Of a DNA stretch of 39,695 nucleotides, positions 35,891-39,695 are shown piece by piece. The notes beneath the pieces were generated by a model that did no database searches, was not told where the DNA came from, and saw only the letters and a list, made by a program, of their open reading frames with translations. Numbering within the stretch: the first letter of the stretch is position 1; the number at the start of each line of letters is the position of its first letter. Position numbers and translations under genes: made by a program. This DNA is from Bacteroides sp. CAG:545 (GTDB lineage Bacteria; Bacteroidota; Bacteroidia; Bacteroidales; UBA932), in assembly GCA_000432515.1 (NCBI GenBank), contig HF996019.1, positions 1 through 39,695 of the forward strand. The letters run 5' to 3'.

Positions 35891-36198
35891 TGTCTGACGA
35901 AAAATATACGGCCGTCAGCCGTCAGCAGGAACAGGCCGTCGTTTGTTATGAAATTGGAAGTGAGGACCCCGCCGTCAAGGCTGATCTCCTCGATGTATCT
36001 GGCGCACACGGCAGTCTGCTCCGGACACGCCAGAACCAGACACAAGCCAAGCAATACAGACGCGATGGCCATTATCTGACGATGCGCCGATGTCCCCAGC
36101 TGCGGCTGACGGCTCAGCAGACGGGCATCCGCCCCCGTCGTAAGTACGGAGACGGAGACAGCGACCTGCCTGTATGGTATGACAGCCGACGCCCTCAT
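35887..36198 (-). CDS. Small membrane or exported phage protein
   Basis: The 103-residue frame overlaps both neighbours by four bases (ATGA), which supports translation and the start at 36198. A hydrophobic segment lies at about 43-58 (MAIASVLLGLCLVLAC), resembling a lipoprotein or signal sequence if translation starts at M43. The C-terminal part (GLFLLTADGRIFFVRQ) is soluble. A membrane protein in a tail-gene operon is unusual. Function unknown. Confidence 0.6.
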   Translation of the reverse strand: MRASAVIPYRQVAVSVSVLTTGADARLLSRQPQLGTSAHRQIMAIASVLLGLCLVLACPEQTAVCARYIEEISLDGGVLTSNFITNDGLFLLTADGRIFFVRQ

Positions 36199-36524
36199 AG
36201 CACTGTAACCTTTGTGTCGGCCTTCACGACATCCTTCCGGAAGCCCCCTTCGAAGCCTTCATCCGGGATATTGGCCGTGACGGTCATGATGACGTCACCC
36301 TTGCCGACCTTCGACGAGTTGAAACAGGCGACATACCTGGTATCGTCTCCGTCAACAATAGTATAAAGGTCCTTCTTCGCCAGCGGGAGACTCCCGTTGG
36401 CCGTAGAGAAAACGACACTGAAATCAATGTCGGCCATAGTCTTTCCGACCGGGAGATTGCTCAGTATCACCTCAATCTTGATGTCACTGTCCATCAAGAT
36501 TCCAAAGCGTGTAATCTTTTCCAT
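36195..36524 (-). CDS. Small phage structural or tail protein
   Basis: From the ATG at 36524 (MEKITRFGILMDSDIK) the product is 109 residues. A frame back to 36587 would overlap the preceding gene by 62 bases and is rejected because this start sits one base after that stop. Beta-rich pattern (IKIEVILSNLP, DIDFSVVFSTANGS, DVIMTVTANIPDEGF). Similar small proteins accompany tail genes in Bacteroidales phages. Function unknown. Confidence 0.68.
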   Translation of the reverse strand: MEKITRFGILMDSDIKIEVILSNLPVGKTMADIDFSVVFSTANGSLPLAKKDLYTIVDGDDTRYVACFNSSKVGKGDVIMTVTANIPDEGFEGGFRKDVVKADTKVTVL

Positions 36525-36525
36525 A

Positions 36526-37482
36526 TCAATCTTCTTCTGAATAACTGTAAGTAAATGAAAGGCTATGCTGGGAGGCATCATCCTCAATGACTATATCCGT
36601 GGACACGACGACAATCTGACGCCAGACCCCACCGACAAGATGATACACCGCCGGAGAGGACAGGAGGGCGACCAGAGCCTCGGCCGAAGCCAATGTCATC
36701 CAGCCGGAATTCTGCATATACTTGCGCGTGACCTTGCACTGCGTCTGCTTGCGCAACCCGTTCTCCAGATGATTGCTGAAATCCATCTCCGGCGTGACTG
36801 TCCTGCGGCCGCCCATAGCTATGTTATCCCAGCCCCCGAGACGGTTATAGAACAGATACTGCTCCATCGGACGGGATGTGATATGATATACAGGGGATCG
36901 GAGGTCAGGAGCATTGTCCGTCGATATCCGTACCCTGAAAGTGTCATCCCCCGCCAAATGCAATGCAGATATCGGCTTCAGCATGGCATACTGGCCAGTA
37001 CAGTCGCCGGAACCGAAAACAATGCTGCCCTTGATGTCTATCTTGCCGGACCTGGTCTCGATGAACGCAGACATGATGGCATCATCATCCGGATAAGCGA
37101 TCGGAAGAATGTAATCCTCAGGGACCGTCAACTCGTCCGCGTCGCTCATCCTTGACAGCGAATCCTCCGAAAACAGGTTCACGTCCGCATAGACATACTT
37201 GTCGGCGGCATCGTCGTCGGACCTCATCTTCAGGGAAACATAATTCGTCTGATTTACCGGCACCTCTGACGGAACCGACGGCACGAACAAATCCTTGATC
37301 AGCGGTTTGAGGTCAATGAGCAGCGTCCCGGAAAAATCCGGCCACAACTTCCCGACGAAAAGGCTCTGCTGCCGGAGCAGTTCATATATGCTCACCTCCG
37401 GACGGTTCTCCGGCTCGGTGTTAATCTCAAGCGGCGTCAACTTCGGAAGCCAGCTTATACCTGGATAACTTGTCTCTATCAT
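36526..37482 (-). CDS. Phage tail/baseplate-region protein, unknown family
   Basis: A 318-residue protein starting MIETSYPGISWLPKLT. It is predicted to be largely beta-sheet and Asp-rich, with no signal or membrane segment. It sits between the 570-residue tail protein (one-base gap) and the 109-residue gene (one-base gap), so it is translationally linked to both. Its place after the tape measure suggests a baseplate or adhesin-linking part. I do not recognise a family. Confidence 0.7.
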   Translation of the reverse strand: MIETSYPGISWLPKLTPLEINTEPENRPEVSIYELLRQQSLFVGKLWPDFSGTLLIDLKPLIKDLFVPSVPSEVPVNQTNYVSLKMRSDDDAADKYVYADVNLFSEDSLSRMSDADELTVPEDYILPIAYPDDDAIMSAFIETRSGKIDIKGSIVFGSGDCTGQYAMLKPISALHLAGDDTFRVRISTDNAPDLRSPVYHITSRPMEQYLFYNRLGGWDNIAMGGRRTVTPEMDFSNHLENGLRKQTQCKVTRKYMQNSGWMTLASAEALVALLSSPAVYHLVGGVWRQIVVVSTDIVIEDDASQHSLSFTYSYSEED

Positions 37483-37483
37483 A

Positions 37484-39196
37484 TTACATTGTTATTGGCT
37501 GGCAGTCGGTCGGGTTCTCAATCTCCGGAAGAATCCAGAGCTTTGCTTCCCCGAAAGCGATGCCGTGATCTGAAATACTATATTTGAGCGACTTGACGAG
37601 CGCACGGCCCCCCTTATAAAGAACAGGACGGCAGACATTCAAGTCCTGCAGGACCTTGACGGGAAGATTCAGCGTCACCGACACCTCCGGAGCGCCGTTG
37701 AGCAGAAGCGTATTGTATTTCCGCCAGAACTTGGCGAAAAGTCCATGAGGGGAAAGACTCGGATACCTGTCAGCACGTCCAGTCCAGCCTGTGGCCGTGC
37801 CCATCCAGTATTTGTCATAATAAGCCCAGCACACCATCAACGGATGTTCCTGCTTCTCTTCCTGCCCCTGTATGGCCGTATGGTAGTGCACGGCATCGCC
37901 GATGAACGGGATGACGGGCGAAGGCTTGTAATGATAGTGATAGTCGTGCCTCAGTGCCTTGTCAGAAGGCTTCTTCTCCTTTTCCGACTCCGAATAATAG
38001 CATCCGGAGACGGTAAAGGCATCAGTGCCCAGCCTGGCACGGGCACCGTTCGTCACCTGCCAGAAATCCCCCGTGGCCTCGGCATAGTACAGACCGTCAG
38101 TCTTGCCGATACCCGTATCCGTGTTCACCTTTGTGTACTTCCTGAACTTGTTCATCAGCTCCGTATAAGTGGCAGCCACCGGAGCAGCCCCGTCAATGGA
38201 TGTGTCGGCAGAGAGTCTTACTGCAGCAGCGTCCGGAATCTCGAACGCCTCGTCCTCCTGGATATAGCCTGTGACGTCCACCGCCGGGCCCTCATCGAGC
38301 ACCTCATCCATTATATACACGCCTGCAGTATCGCCATCGACATTGACATAAGCCCCGAACTTATCCTCAAGCCACGTCAGGAATTCCCCGAAAGTAATGT
38401 CAGGCACGAAGTCGCGCAGATAAACATTGCCCCCATGGCAGATGAGGTCCGCGCACGGATGGAGCAGGACCAGGTCCTCGTAAGGCTTCGAATCGAAATC
38501 ATTGTGCTTCACCTTATAGCCAAGCGCGGACAGTATGGCACGGATGATATAGCAGAGATACGGGAACACCGCCACCCCATAGCCGTCCGGCACGTTCAAG
38601 GTCAAATCCCCCGACTTGTAGCTTCTGGCCTTGTAGACCAATGAGCCGAAAGACTCGCCATATTCGTCAGAGGTGTCTTCCAACTCGTTCAGCACTATGT
38701 CGATGCCCTCGGCAATCTTGCAGCGTACAGGCAGCGCCACCAGCTCGTGCCTGTCAAACCACTGCTGCGTCTCCTTGGTGGTCATGGAATCATTGATGAG
38801 GCCGACACAGGTCTCCAGATTCGTCTGCCCGAAATTATACGTCATCTCGGACAATATGTTCTTCAGACTCCTGTCCTTGTCGGAAGAGTATGCCTTGCTC
38901 TGGCAGAATGAAATGACACCGCCGATTTCATCCGCAGTACAGGACGAAATCATCAGATTGCCCTGAATCTGGAATGCCCCATACTGGACGATGCACTCGA
39001 CCCCGTTCCGGAAAGAATACATCCTCGAAAGCAGGTCAGGACGCCCGGCGGCCACGAGGTTCCCGGGAGTGGCCGGAACCGTGAAAGGAATGGAGGCGCT
39101 GCCGTCAGACGACAGCATCGGATTGCTGATTTCAATCTCAATCGAGAAATCCTCCGGAAGGCTGAACTCCCCAGCCTCTGTATATATTCTTACCAT
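37484..39196 (-). CDS. Phage tail protein (distal-tail/baseplate region)
   Basis: The 570-residue product starts MVRIYTEAGEFSLPEDFSIE and has ASIPFTVPATPGNL near residue 34, a segment I associate with tail proteins of Bacteroidales siphophages. A mid-region LVLLHPCADLICHGG and FLTWLEDKFGAYVNVDGD suggest a globular baseplate protein. Its start overlaps the tape-measure stop by one base (TAATG), giving coupled translation. By position it is the first protein after the tape measure, the slot of distal-tail or tail-associated proteins. Confidence 0.72.
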   Translation of the reverse strand: MVRIYTEAGEFSLPEDFSIEIEISNPMLSSDGSASIPFTVPATPGNLVAAGRPDLLSRMYSFRNGVECIVQYGAFQIQGNLMISSCTADEIGGVISFCQSKAYSSDKDRSLKNILSEMTYNFGQTNLETCVGLINDSMTTKETQQWFDRHELVALPVRCKIAEGIDIVLNELEDTSDEYGESFGSLVYKARSYKSGDLTLNVPDGYGVAVFPYLCYIIRAILSALGYKVKHNDFDSKPYEDLVLLHPCADLICHGGNVYLRDFVPDITFGEFLTWLEDKFGAYVNVDGDTAGVYIMDEVLDEGPAVDVTGYIQEDEAFEIPDAAAVRLSADTSIDGAAPVAATYTELMNKFRKYTKVNTDTGIGKTDGLYYAEATGDFWQVTNGARARLGTDAFTVSGCYYSESEKEKKPSDKALRHDYHYHYKPSPVIPFIGDAVHYHTAIQGQEEKQEHPLMVCWAYYDKYWMGTATGWTGRADRYPSLSPHGLFAKFWRKYNTLLLNGAPEVSVTLNLPVKVLQDLNVCRPVLYKGGRALVKSLKYSISDHGIAFGEAKLWILPEIENPTDCQPITM

Positions 39197-39695
39197 TACA
39201 ATGAGATTTTGGATTTGACCCTCTTCTGATAGTCCTCCTGGGCCTGGAGCTGCGAGAGGACGACATAGGCCACAGGCGTCTGGGCGAAGTAGCCACGCAG
39301 GAGGGAATAGATGTCATGCAGGACTTCAAAGGCATTGGCCGGCAATGTCGTGCCGCCTGACGTATAGCCGCCCTCGGCGAATCCCGGAACGGACGGGGAC
39401 TTGCCCCTGAGCCTCGACAGGCGCTTCCTCTCGATGCGTGCGATTTCCCTTGCCACCGACGGATCCCGAAGTTCCGGCTGTGCGACGACATATTCGCCTC
39501 GATGGACAATTCCGGCAGGCTCATACCGCCCACCGCGTCCGGTATAGCCTCCGTCGGCGTATCCCGTGACCTCACGCGTCTGGACGACACCGGAAGACGA
39601 GGAAGAATTCCCCGAGGCACCTACAGTCTGGTTCTTGATTGCATTGCGCTGCTGGACTATGCTGGCCACCTCAGCGGCTGTCGTGGCCGCTATGA
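39196..39695 (-). CDS. Tail tape-measure protein, C-terminal fragment (5' end beyond window)
   Basis: The frame is open from the right window edge to the stop at 39196-39198, so only the last 165 or so residues are seen. The segments ADGGYTGRGGRYEPAG, IVHRGEYVV and FAEGGYTSGG are typical of tape-measure C-termini. A GTG at 39669 is not the start, because the frame continues upstream (IAATTAAE). It sets tail length and leads the visible tail-gene cluster. Confidence 0.82.
   Translation of the reverse strand, partial: IAATTAAEVASIVQQRNAIKNQTVGASGNSSSSSGVVQTREVTGYADGGYTGRGGRYEPAGIVHRGEYVVAQPELRDPSVAREIARIERKRLSRLRGKSPSVPGFAEGGYTSGGTTLPANAFEVLHDIYSLLRGYFAQTPVAYVVLSQLQAQEDYQKRVKSKISL

Noticed and set aside
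1..39695. CRISPR array or insertion sequence
   Set aside because: No regularly spaced identical repeats and no transposase-like frame were seen; not proof of absence.

Overview
The window looks like a chromosomal segment of a Bacteroidales bacterium. The evidence is a SusC/SusD pair with a FecR anti-sigma factor, Bacteroidetes-type promoters (TTTG / TAnnTTTG) at three places, weak or absent Shine-Dalgarno sequences, a long PurL fused to its glutaminase, and a gut-Bacteroidales-style prophage. I cannot assign genus or species from the sequence alone.

Region 1 (1-11.75 kb, minus strand) is a purine biosynthesis operon read purE-purK-purL-purC-purF-purM-purH-purD. purD runs off the left edge. 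A good promoter sits just upstream of purE, and a perfect 10-bp inverted repeat overlaps its -7 box. These enzymes cover most of PRPP to IMP; purN/purT and purB are not in the window.

Region 2 (11.78-24.3 kb, minus strand) is a glycan-uptake operon with cell-surface signalling. Its order is FecR anti-sigma, SusC-like transporter with an N-terminal STN signalling domain, SusD-like lipoprotein, phosphodiester glycosidase (NAGPA family), two IPT/TIG plus NHL-type lipoproteins, an ECF sigma factor, a histidine-type (MINPP/phytase-like) phosphatase and an SGNH esterase. The enzyme set suggests a phosphodiester-linked or phosphorylated glycan as substrate. The sigma gene is unusual in lying about 8.7 kb downstream of its presumed FecR partner.

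Region 3 (24.3-39.7 kb) starts with tRNA-Ser(TGA) on the plus strand. A prophage appears to be integrated at its 3' end. It comprises a tyrosine integrase (plus strand), a compact thymidylate-synthase-fold protein, a candidate structured ncRNA, a DUF6808-like membrane protein, a holin-like protein, a small phage protein, and then a 2,497-codon ORF. Upstream of that lie short, tightly spaced or overlapping tail genes and the 3' end of a tape-measure gene, which runs off the right edge.

The most unusual object is the 2,497-residue ORF. A roughly 2,000-residue tail/receptor-binding protein ends in a C-type-lectin-like domain. Its last segment is rich in AAY (Asn) codons like the template repeat of a diversity-generating retroelement (DGR), and it continues in frame, without a stop, into a DGR-type reverse transcriptase with the FVDD and IGNITSQ motifs. 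I see no second copy of the repeat in the window. Candidate explanations are a VR/TR collapse, an assembly collapse of the two repeats, or a genuine fused architecture.
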